From Rheinheimera riviphila (GTDB lineage: Bacteria; Pseudomonadota; Gammaproteobacteria; Enterobacterales; Alteromonadaceae): DNA of 64,000 nt. A program made the translations under genes and the position numbers. The DNA is taken from assembly GCF_004005945.1 (NCBI RefSeq), contig NZ_SACS01000008.1:1-64000 (forward strand), in the 5' to 3' direction. Below are positions 25,977 through 35,379 of this stretch, piece after piece (within the stretch, counting starts at the first letter, position 1; the number at the start of each line of letters is the position of its first letter). The notes below the pieces were generated by a model. That model did no database searches and had not been told where the DNA came from. It saw only the letters and a program-made list of their open reading frames with translations.

Positions 25977-27346
25977 CAGCCGGTCACCTTGCTGATCACA
26001 TACCGATATTTCCCGGAAGCTTCGGCGGCTATCTCGTCGCGAAGGTCAAACTGGATTTGTACTTGCTGCCCAAGCCGGGCTTTTAAACCCTGTTCAATGG
26101 TTGCCAACAACGGCGCACTGTCGACGCCTGGTTCCAGCACCAGTTGGACTGAAGTTACCAGCAACGATTCCTGAACAATTTTAAAATTGCTGATGCCGTG
26201 CAATTCACGGATCACATAAATCAGTGCCAAACCATGCATCATGGTACCGTCGGCAGCCAGCACAAAATCGGTGCTGCGACCTTCAATTTGCTCCAATATC
26301 GGTAAACCACGGCCACAAGGGCAAGGATTTGGCGACTTGGTGGCAATATCACCGGTACGATAACGGATAAACGGAAAATCGCTGGTCGCCAGATGAGTGA
26401 CGACGATTTCGCCGCTTTGCCCATCGGGCAGGCAGTTGCCATCTTTGTCGATGATTTCGACAATGATATCTTCTGCCGAAATATGCATATTGCCAGATGG
26501 GCATTGGTGCGCAATAAAACCAGCATCACGGCCGCCATAACCGTTGGCCACCGGTGCCTTAAATACTTGTTCAATCAACTCACGCTGGTAGGGATATAAC
26601 CGCTCAGAAGTAACGAACACCACTTTAAGGCCAAGCTTGGTTAAGTCGATCTGATGTTGCTGCGCTGTTTTAGCAATCAGATGAAACACCGACGGATACC
26701 CAAATAACATCGCAGGTCTGGTGGTCTGAATGTGCTTGATAAACTGCAGCAAGGTGGTTTCGGTTAAATCAAACGCCGGAATTAACGTGGATCGGAACAA
26801 CCGGTCGCGCCAGATTTTAATTTTATCTTGTTTATTCAGCTCAATCGGCGAGCCCCAGGCGACAATTTCTTTGTCACCAATATCAACACCCCACCAGCGG
26901 GTGGCGCGCCATTTTTCGGCAACATCGTGGCTGATCCGCTCGTTGCCGAGTAAAAACGTCAGTGGCGTGCCGCTAGAGCCGCCCGTGGTAAAAGGCCGGA
27001 CGATCCCCGCATGCGCATGTTTTAATTCAGTAAAATGACCGCGAATGGCCGCTTTGTCTAAAAACGGCAGTTTGGCTAAATCAGCGGTGGTTTGAATATC
27101 CGAAGCTGACAAGCGCAGTTCGTGCATCAGCCGTTGGTAGTAGGGTACGTGCTGGCAAACATCGCGGATAAAGCCTTGCAACCTGTGTTGCTGCGCTTGC
27201 AGAATTTGCGCCTGACTCAGCCACTGCGATTGTTCCAGCTGCTGTTTGATTTGCACAGTGCGGTGTTTTTTCAAAAGCTCATGCAATGGAAATAAACAAC
27301 CGGCGACAAAACTCGTGTAAAGGCGATCGAGCATCGGCTTAAGCAT
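25976..27346 (-). CDS. CapK/phenylacetate-CoA-ligase-like adenylate-forming enzyme
   Basis: Predicted 456 residues. The nucleotide-binding loop TTGGSSGTPL is at about 120-129, followed by WRATRWWGVDIGDKEIVAWG, GYGGRDAGFIAHQC, the IRYRTGDIA motif, and a C-terminal SGKYRYVIS. These mark the capsule-associated CapK branch of the ANL superfamily, usual in exosortase A loci. It probably activates an acyl group for transfer to the polysaccharide. ATG 27346 has AGGAGG eight bases upstream and overlaps the preceding glycosyltransferase by 8 bp. Confidence 0.85.
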   Translation of the reverse strand: MLKPMLDRLYTSFVAGCLFPLHELLKKHRTVQIKQQLEQSQWLSQAQILQAQQHRLQGFIRDVCQHVPYYQRLMHELRLSASDIQTTADLAKLPFLDKAAIRGHFTELKHAHAGIVRPFTTGGSSGTPLTFLLGNERISHDVAEKWRATRWWGVDIGDKEIVAWGSPIELNKQDKIKIWRDRLFRSTLIPAFDLTETTLLQFIKHIQTTRPAMLFGYPSVFHLIAKTAQQHQIDLTKLGLKVVFVTSERLYPYQRELIEQVFKAPVANGYGGRDAGFIAHQCPSGNMHISAEDIIVEIIDKDGNCLPDGQSGEIVVTHLATSDFPFIRYRTGDIATKSPNPCPCGRGLPILEQIEGRSTDFVLAADGTMMHGLALIYVIRELHGISNFKIVQESLLVTSVQLVLEPGVDSAPLLATIEQGLKARLGQQVQIQFDLRDEIAAEASGKYRYVISKVTG

Positions 27347-28430
27347 TGCTTTTCCCTCCTGGCAGCAGCTGTACATACTGCTGTTGCAGCAGCGCCCAGA
27401 CGCGCGGCCAGCTAAATCGTGCAACATTGGCCAGCCCGGCTTGTGACAACTCGCTGGCATAGTCCGGCTGCTGCAACAATTTCATCATTTGCGCAGCCAT
27501 TTGTGCCGGTTGTTGCGGCTCGACCAATAACGCATCAATGCCATCGGTCACCAGCTGTGGAATGCCGCCGCTGTTGGTTGAAACAATCGGCACCGCGCTC
27601 GCCATCGCTTCGATCAAAGAATTGGGTGTATTGTCGACCAGACTGCCGTTTAGCATCACATCAGCACTTTGATACAAAGCTGCCATTTGCGCTGGGGTTA
27701 ACCGACCGCAAAATTCGACCTGGTTTAAATTCAGCTCACGCACCAGGTTTTGCAGCGCTGAAAGTTCCGGACCGGTGCCTGCGATAGTCAGCCTGGCTTG
27801 TGGCACTTGTTGCTGTACCTGAGCAAAAGCGCGGATCACGGTCGCCACATCGTAAATCTGTTCCAGATTTCGCGTCACGATAAAATGCGGTGTTTCCGGG
27901 CGCAGCTGTTTATTGCGGTGGGGCACAAATAAGCTGGTATCCAGCACATTCGGCACTATGACCGCTTCCATGCCATAACGATTAAACACTTGTTGCAAGA
28001 AGGTGGACGGCACCACGATCACCGCACATTTACGCAGCGCCCAGCTGACTTTTGTCCAGGACTTGGCAAAAAAACTGTCGGCATATCCACCGCGGTAATT
28101 CAGCACCACTGGTATATTTCGGTGCTTGGCAATCAGAATGGCCGGCACCGCGAATAAATGCCAGGACCAGCCGGAGTTCGCCATGATATGCAGTAATTGC
28201 ACTTCGGGCGTTAGTTCACGGCGTAAAGTGGCGAAGTAACCCAACAGCCGAAACAGCGCTCTCAGCACCGGAATACCGGCCACCCAGGCGGGCTGATAAG
28301 GCGCATTGGTCTGAATAATCCGCACCGCAATACCTTCGCTTTGCAGCAGTTCCGCCAATTTTTCTGTCTGATTGGCCATGCCACCGGCTGGCGGCGGCAA
28401 CGGGCCGGCAATGCACAGTTGGCGCAGCAT
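27339..28430 (-). CDS. Glycosyltransferase family 4 protein
   Basis: Predicted 363-residue GT-B enzyme. The N-terminus IAGPLPPPAGGMANQTEKL is a typical acceptor-side loop; VLNYRGGYADSF, IVTRNLEQIYDV and the C-terminal donor-site block NTPNSLIEAMASAVPIVST follow, with GGIPQLV. ATG 28430 shares a base with the previous stop (TGATG) and has AGGAAA upstream. Works in assembly of the EPS repeat unit; sugar specificity unknown. Confidence 0.87.
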   Translation of the reverse strand: MLRQLCIAGPLPPPAGGMANQTEKLAELLQSEGIAVRIIQTNAPYQPAWVAGIPVLRALFRLLGYFATLRRELTPEVQLLHIMANSGWSWHLFAVPAILIAKHRNIPVVLNYRGGYADSFFAKSWTKVSWALRKCAVIVVPSTFLQQVFNRYGMEAVIVPNVLDTSLFVPHRNKQLRPETPHFIVTRNLEQIYDVATVIRAFAQVQQQVPQARLTIAGTGPELSALQNLVRELNLNQVEFCGRLTPAQMAALYQSADVMLNGSLVDNTPNSLIEAMASAVPIVSTNSGGIPQLVTDGIDALLVEPQQPAQMAAQMMKLLQQPDYASELSQAGLANVARFSWPRVWALLQQQYVQLLPGGKSNA

Positions 28431-29641
28431 CAGCGGTTTCCTGCCAATAACTGGGTATACAGCGGTAAATAATGGCTGACACTGACCCGCCAGTTGCGCA
28501 CCTGCTCGACAAAATTGCGGCCCTGCACAATCACTTGTGGCCACTGCGCGCTTTGCTGCGTCAAGCGGATAATGGTATCGCTGAATGCCTGGACGTTATC
28601 TGCCGGAAACAAAAAGCCATTTTCGCCATCACGAATCAGTTCTTTATGGCCACCGACATCAGACGCCAGCACCAACTTGCCTTGCGCCATGGCTTCCAGC
28701 GGTTTGAGTGGGGTGACTAAATCGGTTAAGCGCATCGATTTACGTGGGTAAATCAGCAAATCAACTAGGCTGTAATATCGGTCAACAGAGCCATGCGGCA
28801 CCCGGCCGGTGAAAATCACATAGTCGGATAGGTCAAGCTCTTTGGTTAGTAGTTGCAGTTGTTGTTGCTGCGGACCACCGCCGACCAGCAACAACCGCAC
28901 ATTCGGCTGCGCAGCAATCACCGCCGGTAAGGCTCGGATCGCCAAATCTAAACCTTCGTAGGCGTAAAAAGACCCCAGAAAGCCCAGCACTAAACAATCT
29001 TGTAAGCCCAATAGCTGTTCCAGTTCGTGGTCGCGACCGTTGGAGATTTGAAATTGTTCGATATTGACCGCGTTTGGGATCACAGTAAATTTGTCAGCAG
29101 CAAAACCACGGCTGACTAAATCCAGCCGTAAGCCTTCGCAAATAGTGGTGACGGCAGCTGCGCGTTTCACCACATAGTTTTCCATTTGCCGGGTCAGCTG
29201 ATAACGTAAATCGCCTTCTTTGCAGGTGCCGTGATCAACTGCCGCATCTTCCCAGAAGGCGCGGATTTCATACACCACCGGCAAACCACAAATTTTTGCT
29301 GCCCGAAGAGCCGCCAAACCGTTTAAAGCCGGGGAGTGAGCATGCAAAACATCCGGTTTTTCAATGGCGACTGCCTGCAAAATCCGTTCGGTGAGCGGCT
29401 TAATCAAAGCCAGCTGATTTAAACCGGGAACTTTGGTCATCCAACCTTGTGGCTGGGCCGAGCGGTAAAACTTCAGGCCGTCGACCAGTTCTTCACCAGC
29501 TTCTGGATTGCCGTGTTTGGGGCTGGTGACATGACAGGTTTCAATACCCTGGGCACGTTGCTGCTGCAAAATAGCTCTGCTGCGAAAAGTGTAACCGCTG
29601 TGCAGTGGAATTGAATGATCAAGAATATGTAAAACCTTCAC
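28430..29641 (-). CDS. Exosortase A-associated glycosyltransferase (Daro_2409-type)
   Basis: Predicted 403-residue GT4 enzyme, resembling TIGR04063. Features: LHILDHSIPLHSGYTFRSR at the N-terminus (very typical of this family), HAHSPALNGLAALRAAK, YEIRAFWEDAAVDHGT, and the donor-site region TPLKPLEAMAQGKLVLASDVG. GTG start at 29641 with AGGACAGG upstream. It lies 12 bp after the amidotransferase gene and is coupled to the next glycosyltransferase. Confidence 0.9.
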   Translation of the reverse strand: MKVLHILDHSIPLHSGYTFRSRAILQQQRAQGIETCHVTSPKHGNPEAGEELVDGLKFYRSAQPQGWMTKVPGLNQLALIKPLTERILQAVAIEKPDVLHAHSPALNGLAALRAAKICGLPVVYEIRAFWEDAAVDHGTCKEGDLRYQLTRQMENYVVKRAAAVTTICEGLRLDLVSRGFAADKFTVIPNAVNIEQFQISNGRDHELEQLLGLQDCLVLGFLGSFYAYEGLDLAIRALPAVIAAQPNVRLLLVGGGPQQQQLQLLTKELDLSDYVIFTGRVPHGSVDRYYSLVDLLIYPRKSMRLTDLVTPLKPLEAMAQGKLVLASDVGGHKELIRDGENGFLFPADNVQAFSDTIIRLTQQSAQWPQVIVQGRNFVEQVRNWRVSVSHYLPLYTQLLAGNR

Positions 29642-29653
29642 TAAGCCTGTCCT

Positions 29654-31540
29654 TTAAGCCGCCTGGCTTAGAAAATTTTCAAACATTAATAAAGTCCAGA
29701 GCGCGGTGCTGTGGTCGCTCTGGCCGGACTGATGCTCTTTCAGCCAAAGTGCGATGGTCTGCATGTTAAATAAACCACTTTGTTGCATCAGCTCGCTTTG
29801 CAAGCGGGTATTGACCTGCTGCTTTAACGCGCCGCGGAACCATTCGGCCAACGGCACCCGGAAACCCATTTTCGGCCGGTACAAAATATCGTTTGGCAGG
29901 TACGGTTCCATCGCTTTTTTCAGCACATATTTACCTTCGCCAGCGCGCAGTTTTTGCGAAGTGGGCACCTTGGCACACCATTCAACAAATTTATGGTCCA
30001 AAAACGGCACCCGTACTTCAAGGCTATTGGCCATACTGGCGCGGTCGACTTTGGTTAAGATATCGCCGACCAGGTAAGTTTTCAAATCAATATATTGCAA
30101 CAAGGCTAATGGTTCGTCACCATCAAATTCTGCTTCGTAACGACGGAACAGTTCCAGGCTGTTGTAACCACCCAGCTGTTGCTTAAAGTCATCTGAAAAC
30201 AGCGCATCCCGCTGATGTTGTTTCAGTAAAGAAATCCCATGCAGGTAACCTTCGACTAAATCCATCGCCAGCGATTGAAAAGTGGTTTTAGCCCGTAGCA
30301 CACGAGGGGCCCAATCCAGTTTTGGATAGAGTTTACCCAGTGGCTTAAATACGGTTTGGCGTAACCAGGCCGGAACACGGTCACGCACTTGTTGTTCGGC
30401 CATCAGTAATTTATACCGACGATAACCGCCCAGCAGTTCATCAGCGCCATCACCCGACATACAAACCGTGACTTTACTGCGTGCCAATTCACAAACCCGA
30501 TAAGTGGCAAGGGCAGAACTGTCGGCATAAGGCTCATCATAAAAATGTGCCAGTTTTGGGATCAGCTCATAATCGTCGGCTTTGACAATACGGCTATCGT
30601 GCTGGGTGTGATAACGCTCGGCAACTTGCTGGGCGTAGGCAGTTTCATCATAAGCGGCCACATCAAAACCAATGGAGCAGGTTTTGACCGGTTGGTCCGA
30701 CATACCGGCAATCAAGGCGACAACGGCACTTGAATCCACACCACCGGACAAAAATGAACCCAGCGGCACTTCGGTCACTAAATGGCTGGCGATGGCGCTA
30801 TTGAGCTCCTGCACTAATTGCTGCTGAAATTGTTCGTCAGTCAGTGTCAGCTGTTGTTTGAAACTCAGCCGCCAGTAAGTGGCTTGCACAGGCGTTGGTG
30901 CTGCAACTGACAATACCAGTGTTTCTGCTGGTGGCAACTTCGCCACCGAATGGAAAATGGTGTCTGGTTCTGCGATATAACCCAGGGTGAAATATTGTTC
31001 AATCGCTTTGGGCGACATGGTTTTATCCAAACCCGGCAATAGTTTTAAGCTTTTAAGTTCAGAGGCAAAATAAAAGGTGTCGCCGATGGTGGTATAAAAC
31101 AGCGGTTTGATGCCAAGCCGATCCCGCGCCAAAAACAGGCGTTGCTCCTGTGCATCCCACAGCGCATAAGCGAACATGCCTTGCAGTCGTTCGACACAGG
31201 CATCACCCCATTGCATATGGCCGCGTAAAATAACTTCAGTATCGCAGCGAGTGTGGAAATGATGGCCAAGCGCTTGTAACTCTTCGCGCAGGGCAGGGAA
31301 ATTGTAGATTTCACCATTAAAAATCAATACAAAACGGCCGGACTCGTCTTTCATCGGCTGTTGGCCGGCGGCTAAATCGATAATCGACAAGCGGCGATGA
31401 CCCAGACCAATCCGCTCATCAATAAACTGATCACCTTCGTCCGGGCCACGGTGGAACTGCGCCTGATTCATTGCCGCCAGTAATTGCTGATCCACCGGTT
31501 GACCTGCTGCTAACCGGAACATGCCGACTATTCCACACAT
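29654..31540 (-). CDS. XrtA-associated amidotransferase (asparagine synthase-like)
   Basis: Predicted 628 residues, resembling TIGR03108. Class II glutamine amidotransferase domain with the catalytic Cys2 (MCGIVGMF) and FNGEIYN; C-terminal asparagine-synthase domain with the PP-loop SGGVDSSAVV and the MSGDGADELLGGYRRY block. It should transfer ammonia from glutamine to an ATP-activated carboxylate, perhaps a uronic acid or acyl group of the EPS. Its start is preceded by a four-copy 14-bp tandem repeat, each copy holding a ribosome-binding-site-like sequence. Confidence 0.92.
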   Translation of the reverse strand: MCGIVGMFRLAAGQPVDQQLLAAMNQAQFHRGPDEGDQFIDERIGLGHRRLSIIDLAAGQQPMKDESGRFVLIFNGEIYNFPALREELQALGHHFHTRCDTEVILRGHMQWGDACVERLQGMFAYALWDAQEQRLFLARDRLGIKPLFYTTIGDTFYFASELKSLKLLPGLDKTMSPKAIEQYFTLGYIAEPDTIFHSVAKLPPAETLVLSVAAPTPVQATYWRLSFKQQLTLTDEQFQQQLVQELNSAIASHLVTEVPLGSFLSGGVDSSAVVALIAGMSDQPVKTCSIGFDVAAYDETAYAQQVAERYHTQHDSRIVKADDYELIPKLAHFYDEPYADSSALATYRVCELARSKVTVCMSGDGADELLGGYRRYKLLMAEQQVRDRVPAWLRQTVFKPLGKLYPKLDWAPRVLRAKTTFQSLAMDLVEGYLHGISLLKQHQRDALFSDDFKQQLGGYNSLELFRRYEAEFDGDEPLALLQYIDLKTYLVGDILTKVDRASMANSLEVRVPFLDHKFVEWCAKVPTSQKLRAGEGKYVLKKAMEPYLPNDILYRPKMGFRVPLAEWFRGALKQQVNTRLQSELMQQSGLFNMQTIALWLKEHQSGQSDHSTALWTLLMFENFLSQAA

Positions 31541-31596
31541 AGTTGTTCCCTAAAAGTTGTTCCCTAAAAGTTGTTCCGTAAAAGTTGTTTCTTAAA
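31541..31596 (-). repeat. Four tandem 14-bp repeats carrying the amidotransferase ribosome-binding site
   Basis: The unit AGTTGTTCCCTAAA (plus strand) occurs four times back to back at 31541, 31555, 31569 and 31583; copy 3 has one change and copy 4 has two. On the coding (minus) strand the unit is TTTAGGGAACAACT, so each intact copy offers AGGGAA as a Shine-Dalgarno core, and the last copy ends directly at the ATG. Copy number could alter spacing or translation. No other structure explains it. Confidence 0.9.
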
Positions 31597-31610
31597 AGCA
31601 GAGTCGCACC

Positions 31611-32714
31611 TTAAAGGCGGACTGCCCGATACAGACTTAAATATTGCGTCACCATAGCCGGTTCGCTGAATTTTTCACAGACCCGCTGCCGACAAAGCTG
31701 ACCTTGGCTCACGGCAAGTTCCGGTTGCTCAAGATAACGCTGCATGGCATTAGCGAGTGCTACCGGTGAGCTGGCAGCGACCAGGGTGCCGTGATCGGCC
31801 TGAATTAATTCCGGAATGCCACCAACCGCAGTCGCGACAATCGGCAAGCCACAAGCCATGGCTTCAAGCACAGTCATCGGAATGCCTTCGGCTAAAGATG
31901 ACATCACAAAAACCTGGCTTTGTTGCATCAAAGCGGCAATATCCTGGCGTTCTCCAAGAAATTCGATGTGCTCGCCAATGCCAGAATCCATCGCTTGCTG
32001 CTGCAATTGCTGACGAAGTGGTCCGTCGCCAACCAATAACAACCGGCATGGCAAAGTCGATTGCTGGCGCAATAACGCAAATGCGGCAATTAACGTGGCT
32101 TGGTCTTTAATCGGGCTTAATCTCGCCACATGAATAAAGTCAAAGCCAGCATTTTTTGCCGCTGACGGATTAAAATTGTCGGTATTGATACCGTTGTAAA
32201 TCAGCTGTACTTTTTTTTGTGGCAACCGGACTTGCTGCAACAACCACTGGTTTAAATCGTCACTGACCGCAATATAGCGCTGGACAAAGGGGCTGATTAG
32301 CCTGCGTAACCATTGATATTTTTTATTGTCGCCTTTGGGATCCGAGACATCCCGGCCATGTTCAGCATGAAAATGGCCGCGCACACCTGCTAACCAACTG
32401 ATAGGGTGGTATTCAAGCGTCGCCAGGTTATAACTGTGCAAAATCGCCGGGCGTAACTCGCGTAATAATCGCCATAATTTCAGATGCACAGATAAATCAG
32501 CACCGGGCTTTTTACCCAGGCAATACACCGGTACGTCCGCCGGCAGCTGACTGGCAAAGCTGCTGGCGTGGGTCAGGCTGATGACCGCATGCCGAAAGCC
32601 TTGATTGGCCATGCCACGGATGCAGTTGAGCATCACCCGTTCCAGGCCACCGGTGTCCAGACAATAAATTAAATGCACCACCAAGGGCGGTTGTTTTGCT
32701 GCAGTTGAACTCAC
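31611..32714 (-). CDS. Glycosyltransferase, PEP-CTERM/EpsH1-associated type 2
   Basis: Predicted 367-residue GT4 enzyme, resembling TIGR03088. Contains HLIYCLDTGGLERVMLNCI, HSYNLATLEYHP, FHAEHGRDVSDPKGDNKKY (a family mark), LIYNGINTDNF and the donor site EGIPMTVLEAMACGLPIVAT. GTG start at 32714 overlaps the exosortase stop by 4 bp (GTGA), with only a weak ribosome-binding site, so coupling is likely. Role in EPS repeat assembly. Confidence 0.9.
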   Translation of the reverse strand: MSSTAAKQPPLVVHLIYCLDTGGLERVMLNCIRGMANQGFRHAVISLTHASSFASQLPADVPVYCLGKKPGADLSVHLKLWRLLRELRPAILHSYNLATLEYHPISWLAGVRGHFHAEHGRDVSDPKGDNKKYQWLRRLISPFVQRYIAVSDDLNQWLLQQVRLPQKKVQLIYNGINTDNFNPSAAKNAGFDFIHVARLSPIKDQATLIAAFALLRQQSTLPCRLLLVGDGPLRQQLQQQAMDSGIGEHIEFLGERQDIAALMQQSQVFVMSSLAEGIPMTVLEAMACGLPIVATAVGGIPELIQADHGTLVAASSPVALANAMQRYLEQPELAVSQGQLCRQRVCEKFSEPAMVTQYLSLYRAVRL

Positions 32715-34171
32715 GACGATGGGCTACTTTGTGGTTGCATCTGCGTTTGCATCTGGGCTTGCATCTGAACTGCCAACTGCTCGAGCTTGGCTAAATCCAG
32801 CTGTTCAATGCTGATCGGAACCGAAATCGCGCGCACGCCGGATACCGATGAGTCGCCTTGCAACAGGCTCAGCACCTGATACAACTTGGCCCATTTGGTA
32901 TCGACCGTTTGCCGTTGACCAATCTGATACCAGAACAAAATACTGCGGGATTGACCGAGGTGATTTTTCAGTTCGACGAGCCGGTAAGGTTTTTCTGCAA
33001 AGCTGATGTCACGCTGCTTCAGCACTGTCCATTGTTTAGTGGAATACAGCCAGTTAGCCCAGGTAATCATTTCACCTTGCTGCTGCTTGTGGCCATAATC
33101 GGCGCTGAACACTTGCCAATTGTCGGTATTCTCACCCTGAGTTCGGGTCAAACCATCACGAAAGCTGACCTGCCAATCCGATGTTTCGACAGCGCTGAAA
33201 CCCGCAGGTAACGCCGCTGCCGCAGGTTTTTCCGGCGCAATGGTCAGCTGGACTTGCTGGCTCAGGATAAAGGTCACTGTGAGCAATCCAAAAAAGCCAG
33301 CCAGTGGCATGAGTTTCATTGGGGTGGCTGCAGTATGCGTATTGGCTGGTTTTGCGGTGGGCTCGGCATCGGCAAAACGACCGCCTAGCCAAAACATTAC
33401 AAACATCACCACGCCAAAAAACAACCAACCGTAAATATAATGATCAGCACCAAAACCGTATTCCATCTTGGAGACTTCGGCAATCCAAATCAGGAAAAAC
33501 GCCCGAAAGCCATTGGCAAGGATTGAAAATGCCAGTAGTGACAGCATAAATAGCAGATGCTTGTACCACTTGCGGTAAGTCAGATAACAAAACAGGGTGC
33601 CGATGGCCACCGAAGCGATTAAAAACCGCAGACCGGAACAGGCGACCGCAACTTCAAACTGACCGATTGGTGTTGCCAGATATAAACCTTCGCGAAATAC
33701 CGGCACGCCGGCCCACTGCAGCATCGCCACACTTAAACTGGCAGTAATGTCTTGCAGCGGCGGGTTTAGCGCTTCGCCAAAAGGCACCATAAAAATCAGG
33801 TAAAACAGCGGAAACAGCAGTTGTTTTGACAGCGCCAGGCCGAGCAAAGTAGCAAGGCCAAGCTGCAGCAGGATCACCGCACTAAAGTGAGATAACGCAT
33901 TGGTATCTGAGGCAAAACCAATCAGCCACACCAGCAGCACCGGCAACATCAACAGCAATGGCCAGGCACTGGGTTTGGGGCTGAAGTTGATCAGCTGACG
34001 CTGGTCGTAACATAACCATAACGCAATCAACGGGATCAGGTAACAGTGCATATAGGTGTCGGAACCACGCCACACCTGTTCCATATTTTGCAACGTAGGC
34101 CAGAACACCAGAGTCCAGCCCGCAATCAGCAACAGTAACCAGGCGCCAAATTTAATCTGTTGTTGCTGCAT
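32711..34171 (-). CDS. xrtA: Exosortase A fused to a C-terminal EpsI (DUF3485) domain
   Basis: Predicted 486-residue inner-membrane protein. The exosortase domain (about 8-260) has the transpeptidase-like residues: Cys178 in VAVACSGLRF, Arg223 in NGFRAFF and His244 in GADHYIYGW. After a further membrane helix (about 290-308) comes a periplasmic EpsI-type domain to the C-terminus, ending in a Gln/Met-rich tail (QMQAQMQTQMQPQ). It should cleave PEP-CTERM tails and support EPS export. ATG 34171 shares a base with the previous stop and has GGAGG six bases upstream; the open frame extends 39 codons further without good reason. Confidence 0.93.
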   Translation of the reverse strand: MQQQQIKFGAWLLLLIAGWTLVFWPTLQNMEQVWRGSDTYMHCYLIPLIALWLCYDQRQLINFSPKPSAWPLLLMLPVLLVWLIGFASDTNALSHFSAVILLQLGLATLLGLALSKQLLFPLFYLIFMVPFGEALNPPLQDITASLSVAMLQWAGVPVFREGLYLATPIGQFEVAVACSGLRFLIASVAIGTLFCYLTYRKWYKHLLFMLSLLAFSILANGFRAFFLIWIAEVSKMEYGFGADHYIYGWLFFGVVMFVMFWLGGRFADAEPTAKPANTHTAATPMKLMPLAGFFGLLTVTFILSQQVQLTIAPEKPAAAALPAGFSAVETSDWQVSFRDGLTRTQGENTDNWQVFSADYGHKQQQGEMITWANWLYSTKQWTVLKQRDISFAEKPYRLVELKNHLGQSRSILFWYQIGQRQTVDTKWAKLYQVLSLLQGDSSVSGVRAISVPISIEQLDLAKLEQLAVQMQAQMQTQMQPQSSPSS

Positions 34172-35376
34172 TAAGGCCTCCGAATCCACTGCTTCAGTGG
34201 TTCCAGCGTGGCTGCCCAGGTAAAGTTTTCGATAATCCACTGCCGGGCGCCGATAGTGGCAACAGGTTCTGCCAGCACATCCAGGCAATGGCCGGTAAAT
34301 TCAGCAGCGGCATCGGTCTGGCGTAACCAGGCCGATTGGGGCGCATTAATGCCTTCCATCGCCATCGCCGTTGCGACCACGACTTTATTCATCGACATCG
34401 CTTCCAGCACTTTGTTCTGGATACCACGTGCGATCCGAAGTGGAGCGACCACGAGCAGCGCATGCTGAATATAGGGGCGAACGTCTTCGACCCGGCCGGT
34501 GACGACAATGCCGGGCAGTTTAGCTAAGTCTTTTACTTCTGCCGAAGGATTGCCGCCGACAATCATAAAATGCAGCTGCGGTTGTTGTTGCAAAATACCA
34601 GGCCAGACTTGCTCGGCAAACCAGCGCACGGCGTCAACATTGGCCCAATAATCCATGGCCCCGGTAAACACAATATAAGGCTTATCCAGCTCAAATTCAG
34701 CGGTGGCGAGGGGCAATTCCGGGTCGAAAAATTGTACGTCCACGCCATTCAGTAACGGCTGAATTTTTGGAGTCAATACGGCTGGCATTAAGGTGCGGAA
34801 TAACGCTGCTTCATCAGGGGAGACAAATAAGCTGTGGTCAAAACGCTCACAATATTGCTGTTCAACTTTTTGCAGCAGCTGATGTTCGCGCTGATAAACC
34901 CAGCGCATCACACCACCATGATTGTCGGCGTATTGCCGCCATTTGTCGGAATCAACATCAACAAAATCAATCACCCGGTGTAACTTGCTGTACTGTGGTT
35001 TATCGACAAACTGCGCCATCGACGATGAAAACACCACCACCGTATCAATCTGGTAGTTTTCCAGCGTGTAATCGACCCAACGCTGTAATTGCACATCGGA
35101 ATAATAAGGAATGGTGATCGGTTGCCCGGTCAGAAAGGCGGTTAAACCTTTCAGTTTGGCACGCCATTTTTTTTGTGGCCGGCATTTATATTCCACACAC
35201 CACTGCGCCAGTTTGTCGACATACTGATAATCAAAATCGTCGTCAACAAAACAACCTAAATGCACTTCATACTGCTCAGACAAGGCTTTGAGCAGGTTAA
35301 ACGAGCGTATTTTATCGCCTTTATTCGGCGGATAAGGGATGCGGTGGCACAGATACAAAATTTTTGACTTTGCCAT
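34171..35376 (-). CDS. Glycosyltransferase, PEP-CTERM/EpsH1-associated type 1
   Basis: Predicted 401 residues, resembling TIGR03087. N-terminus LYLCHRIPYPPNKGDKIRS is diagnostic for this family; also VIDFVDVDSDKW, FTGAMDYWANVDAVRWF and the donor-side LRIARGIQNKVLEAMSMNK. Translated from ATG 35376 with a weak GGG upstream, three bases after the FemAB gene. Probably adds one sugar of the EPS repeat. Ends directly at the exosortase start (TAATG). Confidence 0.9.
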   Translation of the reverse strand: MAKSKILYLCHRIPYPPNKGDKIRSFNLLKALSEQYEVHLGCFVDDDFDYQYVDKLAQWCVEYKCRPQKKWRAKLKGLTAFLTGQPITIPYYSDVQLQRWVDYTLENYQIDTVVVFSSSMAQFVDKPQYSKLHRVIDFVDVDSDKWRQYADNHGGVMRWVYQREHQLLQKVEQQYCERFDHSLFVSPDEAALFRTLMPAVLTPKIQPLLNGVDVQFFDPELPLATAEFELDKPYIVFTGAMDYWANVDAVRWFAEQVWPGILQQQPQLHFMIVGGNPSAEVKDLAKLPGIVVTGRVEDVRPYIQHALLVVAPLRIARGIQNKVLEAMSMNKVVVATAMAMEGINAPQSAWLRQTDAAAEFTGHCLDVLAEPVATIGARQWIIENFTWAATLEPLKQWIRRP

Positions 35377-35379
35377 AAT

